This document shows, one piece after another, positions 11,440 to 21,340 of a stretch of 64,000 nucleotides of DNA (position 1 is its first letter; each line of letters starts with the position of its first letter). Both the position numbers and the translations under genes were made by a program. The stretch covers positions 310,001-374,000 of the forward strand of contig JACEFO010003149.1 in NCBI GenBank assembly GCA_015342445.1, written 5' to 3'. This DNA is from Digitaria exilis. Taxonomy: Eukaryota > Streptophyta > Magnoliopsida > Poales > Poaceae. The notes below the pieces were generated by a model. That model searched no databases. It was not told the DNA's origin and saw only the letters and a program-made list of their open reading frames with translations.

Positions 11440-11483
11440 AGTGCTAGGGATAGTAGATCGGTCTTCAAAAACCAGATTTCTTT

Positions 11484-11500
11484 CCGTAGCGGAGTTGCCA
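11484..11500 (-). other. Probable primer-binding site of the Ty3 element
   Basis: On the minus strand the 17 nt starting five bases after the 5' LTR read TGGCAACTCCGCTACGG. The TGG start fits complementarity to a tRNA CCA end. I could not assign the priming tRNA, and it does not read as the common TGGTATCAGAGC (initiator Met) type. Confidence 0.4.
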
Positions 11501-11505
11501 AAATA

Positions 11506-12095
11506 TGTTGACGTACTTCTGGTCAACACACGAAAGCGCTAGATCGCGCGGTCGTCAAGATTCTCCTCGCCGGAGCTCCTGAGTGCAGCCGGTCGGACTG
11601 CCTGTAGGGGCCGGTTAGACCGCCTGTAACAGAGGCGCCGCGAAAGCCTACGATCACAACCTCGGGAGGGACCCCGTCAGAGGCTGCGAACCTAGGGTTG
11701 TTATAAGGTCGGCAAGGCCACTTAGAACGTCCTAAAACGCCGTGGAGACGAAGAAGGAAAGCAAAGGGGTTGGAAAAGCTAGGGTTTGGAGATAAAAAGT
11801 AAGACAATGATTTGTACGATTGGGTAGAGGTCCTCAATCGGCCGTGGCCCTTTATATTTATAGGGTGGGGAGGTCTTGCCCCGTAAGAAAGTCCTTGTAC
11901 AGATCTAAAAGCATGTAAAAACCTGATTCTACTCGGACTTGGGGACAGGCGGTCAGACCTTCTGTGAAAGGAGGTTAGACCGCCTGGCACATTACCAGAT
12001 CGGCGACAGGGCCCAGCCGGTCTAACCGCATGTACAGGCGGTCTAGACCGGCTGTCCCAGCCTGATTGGCTTTAAGCCATTTTTGTTCATCAACA
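11506..12095 (-). repeat. 5' LTR of the Ty3 element
   Basis: 590 bp with TGTTGA...TCAACA ends; it would drive transcription leftwards. Contains the same palindromic repeats as the other LTR (about 11586-11632, 11943-11988 and 12017-12057). The repeat-containing stretch around 11935-12025 is the most diverged part between the LTRs. Confidence 0.95.
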
Positions 12096-12100
12096 GAAAC

Positions 12101-13385
12101 ATTTTACGCTGAAGTATAATTGTGCCACACATTGGGTGAACAAGTTATAAATATTAATAAATATAATTAATAGGTTATAAGGTCTCCAACAATTGTGAAT
12201 GAAGAAATGAAGCGACATATATAGCGCTATGTTGGTGTGCACGCTTTGATTCTATGAGTTATTTTAGTGCATGAAACCTTCTGCGGCAAAGTATAAATTG
12301 TGTTATGCATATCAAAAAGAGATAATGAATAGGATACTGATCTTATAACTTGGGTCTCCAACACATGTGAATAAAGATAGTAACATATTGCACATTAAAC
12401 CTTGCTGTTATGCCAGTACATATGTAATCAAAGCCTAATAGCTTAGATAGGCTAATAAAAGCTAACACAACCAAACAATCGGCAGCTCGAAAGTTCCTTT
12501 CCGCTTGTGAAGCTTGCAAAATGCTTAGGTAGACCCTTGTGGATGTGTAATTTTCGGGAACTGCATTCATATTTGACATACGTCCAAGCTAGAACGCACT
12601 TGGTGTGAGAAATTCAAGCAGTTATATGTCCATCCATGGCTTGGGATTGGGTGGCTTTGGGAATTTGTGCTCATCGGCAAGAATTTTTTATTGCTCAAAC
12701 AGCAGATGGCAGTACGAGACAGATGCATATATGATCAACAATGATTCCTCCACTCGACTGGTCTTCATGGCCTGACCTGGAACATCCAGAGGTCCTGGTC
12801 AATGACTCAGCGCACAGAGGCACAGACTTGTTTGTCCCAACTACGAGCCTGGCCCTTGGCTTCGTTTGCTCTGCCAGCACTCAGAGAGTAGTAGTCGATT
12901 GCTTCCAAAACCTGTCGTCTTTTCAGTAGCTCAACCTCACATGTGGGAAAGTCACTCTGAGAGAGAGAGGTGAGAGACTGACCATCAGGCCGGGGTCATC
13001 TTCTCCCTCCGAACTCTCAGTTCTCCAGGCTCCAGCTGGATGCGGCCAACAAAGGCAAGGGCTGACCATCGAGTTTGTGTCCCCTAGTGTACGTCCTGGC
13101 GGTTCGTGTTATACCAGATAAAACATTTGCTTGACATCTTATAGTTTCTTCATTTTCATGATACTGTCCAAGCAAGTGCCAAACCATCATGCTACCAAAA
13201 GAGTAGTGAATCATGATTAGTGATGTAACAACTTACGACTTGATTGGGCCTCACATGCTGCAAATGAATGAAGTAACATAGCATTCATGTCCGTAAATCT
13301 TGATCAGATATGGTAGCATATTATCTGCAATGGAGACCACAGATTACGATACGTGTCAACTCCACCTAGCTGGTTCCCAAAATAT
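12101..13385. other. Intergenic, no gene recognised
   Basis: AT-rich with a moderately GC-balanced stretch at about 12740-12930 that has an open frame of 62 codons on the plus strand; I recognise no domain in it and see no splice context, so I do not call it. Confidence 0.45.
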
Positions 13386-13725
13386 GTGGGCTACTTCAGC
13401 GCATGTGCTTTGGCACAGGGAAATTAACATGAAGAGTATGTCCTAAAGTAACTAAATATAGTAATAAATTGCCTGAGCGAAAATCCACCAACCGTGTGTT
13501 GTGCAACATTAGCAACAGGCCAACAGCAATATATAGCTTGTAGGCGGCCTTTTAAATACATATACAGCACCTCCAGCTAGCAATACCCAGTGTTATTATG
13601 TGCTCAACTGCAGTAGAAACAAACAAGAGGTTAAGAGAGTTTACCTGTTTTCATATATACACACGAAATAGTTTACCTTTTTTTCATCATGATATGGATA
13701 GGAGGCATCTGGCAATAGTCGCGCC
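13386..13725 (+). repeat. Promoter-like duplicated module, copy C
   Basis: Aligned in block order with copy B: ctacttcagc.catgtgctttg, ccaccaaccgtg, a TATA-like tacatatacagcacc (about 13557), ccagtgttat, agtagaaacaaacaagag, gagagtttacc and gatataggaggcatctggcaa-type signature (about 13693-13715). No coding continuation found. Confidence 0.45.
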
Positions 13726-14154
13726 AGTTGACAGTTGATAGTTGTGGACTTCTGCTGCCGTAGTGCTGCCATATGCCCACAAGCCCTTCCGATGTTCCAT
13801 CCTCGTAGTGCATGCATTGCAAGCTGAGAAAGCAAGAAAGGACATGAAGATTGGCAGGGCTTGGGAACGAGAATCAGGACATTGCTCTTACTCGTGTGCT
13901 CTTTGGGGCGCTAGATGACAGAACAAAGTTGCTGATTACTGGGCTAGAAGTCTATGTATTGGGCTGATATTTAGGTATAACATGAAAGTCCTGGATCAAC
14001 GCTGCAGCCCTCCCAGCATGGGTCTTGGATCCACCACGTCGTTGTATGGAAATATTTGTTTCTATTGATCTTTTGTCATTGCCTTTGATCATTTCTCTTT
14101 ATTTAAAAAATCAAGTGGGGTGAACTGGATCATAGATCAGTTGGTTGGGTTCTT
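13726..14154. other. Intergenic, no gene recognised
   Basis: No supported feature seen between the module and the short tandem repeat that follows. Confidence 0.5.
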
Positions 14155-14250
14155 TATGGTGCAACGTATTTTCCTAGATTTGGCACTGGTGCAACGTATT
14201 TTTTAATCCTCGATTTGGCACTGGTGCACGTATTTTCCTAGATTTAGTCC
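14155..14250. repeat. Short tandem repeat, about 35-bp period, three copies
   Basis: Three head-to-tail copies of tggtgcaacgtattttcc(tag)atttggcac with a few substitutions and a small length difference in the middle copy. Confidence 0.75.
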
Positions 14251-14279
14251 ACAGGATTAACGGTCGGCGGCCTGGCGCT

Positions 14280-14475
14280 ATGCATTTGGTGGTACGCTAC
14301 GTCCCCGTCGACAGCGAGGCACCTATGATGACTTCGTGAATCTCAATATCTGATGGCTTAGTCCTTCGGAGGTGCTCGGAGCTGCTCATAGGGGTAGGGT
14401 TCGCGTACATGTGTTCATAGGGGTGAGTGTGTATGCGTGTTGGGTGTCTACGGTGTACAGTATAATTCTAAAAAA
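14280..14475 (+). mobile_element. Probable retroelement 3' tail fragment (plus)
   Basis: Contains gaggcacctatgatgacttcgtg and ggaggtgctc...cataggggtagggt followed by gtgt-rich sequence and an A-run. Grass genomes contain many copies of such a tail, which I associate with LINE-like elements. A second copy in the opposite orientation is at 14780-14935. The assignment to LINEs is from memory of the pattern and is not proven here. Confidence 0.4.
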
Positions 14476-14779
14476 TTCAAGTGGGAATCATTTATATATT
14501 TTATTAGTGACTGATTTTATCACCCTCATTTATTTTTTAATAACACATTTTTTGCTTGATTAAGAGCTATGATTGTTAACAAGATTCATGGCGCTGGTGA
14601 GGAAGCAACTTTGTGTTGTTGGGGTGCTTTTTTCTGCAATGAAGTTGTACTGGGTCAGGATGCAGTTGGATTGGGCTCCAAGATGGGCCTTGACCAGAAA
14701 AGATAGTTAAAGGTTCTAAACCCTTTCAACCCAGGAATATAGAATGGATTCTCTAATAATGAAAGGTATTTTCTTAACA

Positions 14780-14935
14780 TGGTATACGATCCAAGGAACT
14801 CATATACACTCATGTACAGTCACATATATAAATACACATACGTAACCTTACCCTATGAGCACCTCCCAAAGACTAGGTTCCCTAATCACCATAGGCACCT
14901 CGTCATTAATAAGTATATCACCTACCACTAAAAGA
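14780..14935 (-). mobile_element. Probable retroelement 3' tail fragment (minus)
   Basis: The reverse complement reads gacgaggtgcctatggtgatt...gggaggtgctcataggg, matching the plus-strand copy at 14280-14475 block by block. The two form an inverted pair about 0.3 kb apart. Confidence 0.4.
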
Positions 14936-15311
14936 ATAATACAGATTAAATTTTGAAATAAATTAATACAAGCATCTATGTCGACTCAAAACTCAAATGG
15001 CTAGCTTCCATCATAAGGAACCTTTATCGGCTAGGCTACGCTTAGTTCACATTAAAAACAAATTTAACAATAAACACTAGAGTGAAATTCATAACTAACA
15101 CGCGTACAAAGAGAGACTAACTATAGAGATTAGATAGTTTCGAATTTAGGTTAACTCAAAATAGTTTTATATTTTAAAACACAAATAGTTTTACAAACTA
15201 TATTCTCAAATACAATGTATTAGTTTTTACACCCAAACATAATTAAAGATTTATGAAGTAGTGCTCTGCAAATAAAAGAAACAATGATAACTAAGAAAAA
15301 AACAAAAAAAA
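14936..15311. other. AT-rich intergenic stretch
   Basis: No gene, repeat unit or transposon end recognised. Confidence 0.5.
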
Positions 15312-15850
15312 TATATTCAGTACCCATCGAAATTAATTTAAATTTCAATGTCACTCTCAATGGAATTTGTTTCACAAAAGCAACATACAAAACATTTTAA
15401 ACACGGGAATTTTTTTAAGCTTTTGAAATTGAGGTGGCAAGAGAAAATTACATTAAACTAAGTTTTACATGAAAGCAAGCATTACCATAGCGTGCAATTT
15501 ATTTGTTATATTTTAGTACATTCCTAGACATGTTTTTTTATCTATTAAATTATTGGGCTAAATTTTGAATCACATTGCGTAAGACAACTCACCAACCGTT
15601 CGAGTGAGAGACAATAAGTTCTCACCTAAACAGTCACTTCTCTCTTGTTCATTTATATAACAAGCCCAGTCGATGAGTTTTCATTCCTAGCCTCCAGCTG
15701 CACTACATCACACACCATTCCATACTCACAGTACCTTTAATATCAAATTGTCTCAGTTTGCGCTGTTGTGTGAATAGGAGGCATTAGGAAAAGCAATTGA
15801 CCATGCTCCCTAGCATGCAAGCGGCTGATGATCTATTTTTGAGCGAATCT
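15312..15850 (+). repeat. Promoter-like duplicated module, copy D
   Basis: Aligns along its whole length with 16323-16880: tcactctcaa.ggaatttgtttcacaaaagcaacat, ttgaaattgaggtggcaag, tattttagta, actcaccaacc, a TATA-like tttatataa (15652-15660), gcccagtcgatgagttttcattcctagcctcc, gcactacatcacacacc, tgtgtgaataggaggcatt and caattgaccatgc. It has the architecture of a core promoter plus leader. No ORF of substance follows, so the downstream gene, if there was one, is decayed. Confidence 0.7.
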
Positions 15851-15989
15851 TAAGTTAGGGGTAGACAAAAAAAAACTCATGGTTCGCTCCCTTCCTCGAC
15901 TCAGCTCGGCTTGTTAGGAATTTCAACGAGCTGAGCGCTAAGACTTTAACAACTTTAGAAAAATGATGCATATGTTTCACGTGTTCCTG

Positions 15990-16320
15990 ATATTTTAGAA
16001 AAATGTTGCAAGTGTTTCATCCGGATGTTGCGAAGTAAGATCTGGGCGTGTATGATGTTGTATATATTTCACAAGCATGCTGTAAAGTGTTATACTGATG
16101 TTGCATTGTTCTTGTTCACCAAGATATTTTGAATGTCCCATGCAACGTAAAACAAATGTTGCAACGGGTTTCTTGCTCATGGTTAATAGATGGATGATAA
16201 GAGAACAACATATCTTTAATGTTGCAAATTTTGAGTATCCATGTTGTAGATGTTGCTCTCAAATGCTGCAAGGATTGTCTAATGGGAGAAGTCCCTGTCG
16301 GACGTCCAGGAGCTAGCAGC
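15990..16320. repeat. GTTGCA-rich dispersed repeat
   Basis: Repeated atgttgca/gttgcaa motifs (about eight between 16000 and 16270), ending in gtcggacgtccaggagctagc. This looks like one of the common dispersed grass repeats; superfamily not determined. Confidence 0.4.
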
Positions 16321-16322
16321 GC

Positions 16323-16880
16323 CCATATATTTAATACCCATTGAAACTTATTATAAAATTCAAAGTCACTCTCAAGGGATTTTGTTTCACAAAAGCAACA
16401 TGCAAAACATTTTAAGCAAGAGATTTTCTTATGATTTTGAAATTGAGGTGGCAAGCGAAGATTACATAAATCGACTATGTTTTTATTTGAAGACAAACTT
16501 TATTGTAACATGTAATTCATTCGTTCATATTTTAGTACCATTTCCTAGGCATATTTGGATCTAATAAAATTGGTTTGAATTGCATAAGACAAAACTCACC
16601 AACCATGGAGTATGAGACAACATTAAGTGTTCACCTAAGAGCTCTCGCTCCTCTCTCCTGTTCATTTATATAACAAGCCCAATCGATGAGTTTTCATTCA
16701 TAGCCTCTTGTTGCACTGCATCACACACCATCCCATACTCACAGTACCTCTAATAACAAATTCTTCATGTTGGGCCGTTGTGTGAATAGGAGGCATTGGG
16801 AAAAACAATTGACCATGCTCTATCATGCGAGCTGCTCCTGACCAGATTTTCACTGAATCTGGATTTCAGGTTAGACAAAA
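16323..16880 (+). repeat. Promoter-like duplicated module, copy E
   Basis: The best preserved module. TATA-like tttatataa is at 16665-16673, preceded by ctctctcctgttca and followed by caagcccaatcgatgag, the tgcactgcatcacacacc block, gtgtgaataggaggcattggg and caattgaccatgc. At about 16867 the sequence ggatttcag|gttaga has the form of a splice donor. The unit repeats copy D with an offset of about 1,011 bp. Confidence 0.7.
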
Positions 16881-17624
16881 AAATTGTAGCTCGCTAACCA
16901 GCTCTTCTCGAGTGAGAGGAGGCAGCGGGGTGAGCTACTTTTTCCGTGGGAGAATCAGCAGACGCGTACATGCTTATCGAAGGTGTTGTCCTACGTGCTG
17001 CTTCCTTTTGACTGATCTATTTTGCTTGATCAATTTTGTAAAACCCATTTCTCATTTTTCTTTATTCGTTTGATTAATCTTTCTCTGCTTCAGTTGATTC
17101 TTTTTTTGTATGGATCGAAACTCCTGAAGCAGTTGGTGATTTGCATTTTGGTTGAAATATTAACGGGCTAGCTTGCGACCTTAACGAGCCAGCTCCAGCA
17201 CACAAACGAGCCGAGCTGAGCCTGACTTCTACATGCTATGATAACGAACCAAGCCGAGCTAGCTCGTTATGCTATCGAGCCAGATCGAGCTGAGTGTCAG
17301 CACGGCTGTTGACATACAGTGTGAAGGAGTGGACCACGTAGGGGAAAAAGAGCATGTCGGCCCAGCTCCAGAGGGCAAGGCGAAGAATGGACCAAAGGAA
17401 GACTTGAGTGGATGAGCGTGCGTGAGTCAGTAGTATATGTAGAGTGTTGAGAGGGAGAGGCATTGATGTACTGAGACAATCTTGCTCCACAAGCTGACCT
17501 TGTTCCTCCTGTTCTTATTCCTTCCCCGATCCCCTTGCTCTCCAATCCTGTACCGATCGATACTTCTAACACCTGGTACCAAAGACACCCATCCTGGATC
17601 CCAGCCCTCCCCTCAGAAACTCAT
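16881..17624. other. Intergenic between modules E and F
   Basis: Includes at about 16928-16975 the gagctac...gtgggagaatc stretch shared with the window start (255-305), and at about 17165-17300 a run of gagcc/gagctcg motifs characteristic of dispersed grass repeats. No gene recognised. Confidence 0.45.
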
Positions 17625-17817
17625 GAAGTATTTGGATTGCATTAAACTGACTAAGTTTTTATTTGAAACCAGACTAATTTATGTGCAATTCGTTCGTACA
17701 TATTTTAGTTCTGTTTCCTAGGCATATTTGAATCTATCAAAATTTGGATGAATCGCATGACAAAACTCACCAACCATCGAGTAAACCTAAACGGCTTCTT
17801 CCCTCCTGTTCGTTTTA
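17625..17817 (+). repeat. Promoter-like module, copy F, left half
   Basis: Matches copy E from the tggattgcattaaac/tttttatttgaa block through cctaggcatatttg and acaaaactcaccaacc up to cctgttc, and stops at A17817, where the Helitron begins. The right half resumes at 21166. Confidence 0.75.
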
Positions 17818-18859
17818 TCTCTACTATATACTGCTAAAAAGAATAATTGGGGTAGTCGTCGGTCCCGACTCCTTCGCGACAGCGATACCCTTCCCGTCCG
17901 CGGTTTCTTTGGCGACCACGAGACCCCCTCCCGTCCGACCGCACGATCTCCGCGATCGTGTGTCCTTCGCCACGAATTCGCGACCGCGTCCAAAGAAACG
18001 TCTGCGCCCGCCTCCTTGCCGTATTTGGCCACCATCCATCGCCGATCGTCTTTCGACGGCCGTGGACGCGTGTGAGCCCGCCGAGTGCACCGTCGCCGCC
18101 TTCTCGCCTCCAGCATCGACCGCACGGGGACGCGTCAGATGCCACACCTCTCCGTCCAGTCCCGCGCTGCCAGGAGATCGCCGCCCCTCCGCTCAGCACA
18201 GTCCCTCCACCTCCACGCACGGCGATGAGATCGCCAGCCACCGGCGCCGAGTTGACCGACAGACAGCCGCCTGTCCCGACCGCATCCTCCACGTCGACGC
18301 AGTCCGCTGACGCCGCATACGTCCAACGCCACGGGGGAAGCACGTCTCTTTTCCAGTGCGAGAAGGAGATGCAAGCACCAACACCCTCGACATCTATGCC
18401 ATCGTGACTGCTCTCCTCGGTGTTCAAGGTGAGCTCTCCATCCCGTTTTGCTCACTTTCCTATTCTACCAAATCGACGGCCAGCATGAATCTTGCAGAGT
18501 ATAAGTCTGACGGACGGCATGAATCTAGCGGAGGAATGCAGACTTCCTTGTGAAGCATAGAGGGCAGTGCAGATAATAATTTGTTCGATAAAATGCCTAA
18601 ATGACAACCGGTGTTTTGCCGTCTCTGCTGGCAATTTACTGACAGGGAGCATGACATTGTTGGCCGGTAGAATAATGAAGGAAGACAAATCTTGGTGTCG
18701 ATCGACAATTATCTAGATAATTGAAATTCTGAAATGTTGAAATATTTCTGACCAACATTGCTTTTTAATTCCTTCTTTTGAACTGCCTAGCCATCTATCC
18801 ATCATCCACTAACGAAGAAAGATTTAAAGATAAGAGATAGAGAAGAAACATATAGGATG

Positions 18860-18895
<36 letters not shown>

Positions 18896-21165
18896 TGTCG
18901 ATCTCTGAACAAGGGGAATTGAAGTTACAGAGATTAAAGATCATGTACTACTAAAAACCATTCGCTTCAACCACTATATTCTGTATAATATTTATTTTTT
19001 TCTTGACAATTTCATTTACATGGGTATTGTATTCTTTTAGCATCGATGCCGACATAGCTATAGTTGTCTTGTGATGCAATGTCATCCTAGAAATGACAAG
19101 AATTTTGTTGCATTATCCCCTCCACTGTTCTTTGGTATTCATTTGACATTATAAACCTCCATATACTGTCCCTTTTATTTATTCTGGTTGTTAGTTTATC
19201 TGTACAATGATGAGCAGCTATAAAACACACATATTTCAGTTGACTCTGCCACTGTTTTAAAATGGATACTTCAAATCAGGATGTAGTCCAATAATATCAA
19301 CCGATAATTGAAGAATGTTTCAGCAACCTTAATTAGCAGAAGTGTGAACTATGTTCTCTAATTAAGTGCAAAGTGGCCCATTGAGGAAAAAAAAACAGCG
19401 ATATTTCATCTGAACTTGCCAGCAGAAGAAGACCGACAACCGGCGCCTACTCCCCTGGTAGCATAACCTGCAGGTAGGATTGTTTTCAGTAGAATTGATG
19501 TGGAGCTCGAGCTCTCAGTTCTGCTGTTTGCGTCGAGCTGGCCATGCATCTGGGCTGATTGTTGGCTAAGCGTCATGTACAGCTCCTTCCCTGTTCTTTA
19601 GTTGCCTGCTCCTTTGTTTATTGATTTGCAACAGGTACATCTTGGCTGGTTTGTTTTTTCGATTGCTGCAGACCAACAACAACAACAGGCAGGGGGCGGT
19701 CAGGCAGACATTTTGGCAGTCGTCGACTACATCCTGACTGTATGTTTCATCTCTGATTCTTTGGCATATTTCAGTATCTGTGCCTGCACTTGAAGTGCGC
19801 TTCAGAAGGAACTTATATTCAATCTTTCCTATATATGGTATATGCATTTGCATTGTCAAATATTGAGTCCATTTTACTGCAACCTTGCTATTTGTGGACT
19901 GCACTCTAATTGTGTGTTCAGTTCCAATTGGTATATGTAGTTGGTATTGGGTAAAATATATTGGACGCACTTCTTTCAAGCTTGGTTAATTCAGTTTGCA
20001 CAAGCAGCTTGTATTTAGTTTATACTCTAATTTAATTCAAAGTTGATGTTTTTCCTCTGAGTTGTTGTCAAATCATTGCTTAAGGAGTTGGTGTTCATCT
20101 ACATGGATTGAACGTTCTGGATCAATGCCATCATGCTTCTCAAACTCCTTGTAAGCTTTTGAAACCAATTTAGGTTGGTATAGTTTTTCTATTGCATTAA
20201 ACAATTGTGTCAACTGAGTATATAATCGGAATTTTTTTAATGATTGATTAATTGTGCCAAGCATTTGGCGCTTTGCTTTTAAATTGCAAACTCAGGAAGT
20301 AGCACGCGAAAAATCACTGAATATGTCAATTTGGACAGCCATTTTGTGCACATGACGCTTTCATTTGAAAATAAATGTTTGAATCCAGCATAATCATGGC
20401 AAAATGATTTTTTTAGCCTAACATTTAGTAAGCGCAAGCGACGTCTATTCCAAGATCATATTATAATTTATTAATCTATGTATGTTTGGGCATAAATTTA
20501 TAATTCAATTTAAGTTTTAGTGTCATATTGCTCCTTCAGTCCTTTTGCATATGCATTTAAATGATCAGTACATACCTATTGAGTTAATTACCAGGAAAGT
20601 TGTTATTAAGTTCTATCACCATCGCCTGTTCACCTGTGCGGTCTTGTGCTGTTGGTCTCACCCTGACGATGCTGTCCTGAAGATTTGTTTAAGACGTCCA
20701 TTGCTAATGGTATCAGTATTTCTATTTGCATTTGGTCTTTATCATTTGTAATTGTAGTTGATATTACATTTTTAGCATATTATTTTATTATTGTTTTGAC
20801 ACTATTTGTGTGGGATATGTTTATTATTATTTTTAGCCAGGTATTGTTTTATGAATACTGTGCCAACAAATTTTTTATCTGCCACATAAAATCGGTGTTG
20901 GCAACAAAGGTTCATCAGCTTGTTGTGTTTTCCTCGGGGATAGTTGTATAGAGAATAACCGTTACCCATGCACCTATTGCTCGTGTATATATTTTTTTAA
21001 TACAAATATCTGTGTCATGCTTCTTACCATTGTTCTGGATATATCAGATCGTTTTGTTTTACAACAACATAAATATGTCATTAAATTGTTCTCTTTTTTT
21101 TATATTCTACGTTTTTTGTTATAGAATTTTGCATCACCCGTAGCAACGCACGGGCACTATACTAG
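17818..21165 (+). mobile_element. Non-autonomous Helitron, about 3.35 kb
   Basis: Starts TCTCTACTATATACTGC at 17818 and ends CTAG at 21162-21165, between host A (17817) and host T (21166), the A|T target rule of Helitrons. Just before the 3' end, CCCGT (21137-21141) and ACGGG (21150-21154) form a hairpin with an 8-nt loop, 7 nt from CTAG. No terminal inverted repeats or target duplication. No Rep/helicase coding is visible, so the element is non-autonomous. The interior has a GC-rich part (about 17860-18440) with open frames on both strands, an (AT)n run (about 18864-18893) and an AT-rich remainder. The GC-rich part resembles captured host gene sequence, but I cannot name a source. Confidence 0.88.
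21137..21154 (+). other. Helitron 3' terminal hairpin
   Basis: CCCGT-AGCAACGC-ACGGG, a 5-bp stem and 8-nt loop, directly upstream of the CTAG terminus; the typical Helitron transposition terminator. Confidence 0.85.
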
Positions 21166-21340
21166 TTTATATAACAAATCCAATCGATGAGTTTTTATTC
21201 CTAGACTCCTGCCGCACTGCATCACACAACCATCTCATACTCATGGTATCAAACTGTTTCATGTTGCGCCGTTGTGTGAATAGGAGGCATTGGGAAAAAC
21301 AATTCACCATGATCCCTACCAATGCAAGCTTCCATGATCT
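21166..21340 (+). repeat. Promoter-like module, copy F, right half
   Basis: Starts TTTATATAA (21166-21174), the TATA-like box of copies D and E, then continues caaatccaatcgatgag, tcctgccgcactgcatcacaca, gttgtgtgaataggaggcattggg and aattcaccatg. With 17625-17817 it gives an almost intact module once the Helitron is ignored. Confidence 0.75.

Larger units (their letters stand above)
3405..12095 (-). mobile_element. Ty3/Gypsy LTR retrotransposon, complete structure, defective coding
   Basis: An 8,691-bp element read on the minus strand. Two 590-bp LTRs (3405-3994 and 11506-12095) start TGTTGA and end TCAACA and are flanked by a perfect 5-bp duplication GAAAC (3400-3404 and 12096-12100). From the 5' LTR (right) inward come gag, protease, reverse transcriptase, RNase H and integrase; this order with integrase last is the Ty3/Gypsy order. 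The polypurine tract sits next to the left (3') LTR. Coding is broken by frameshifts and stops in nearly every domain. By eye I count about 34 substitutions between the LTRs (near 6%), so under a commonly used grass LTR rate of 1.3e-8 per site per year the insertion would be roughly 2 million years old. Confidence 0.95.

Noticed and set aside
3480..12060. CRISPR-like array from the GGCGGTC repeats
   Set aside because: Spacers are irregular and often absent, repeats are variable, and all lie inside a plant retrotransposon.
17744..18427. Host genes on either strand at 17.7-18.4 kb
   Set aside because: Long frames overlap in several frames, lie within the Helitron and show no domain.
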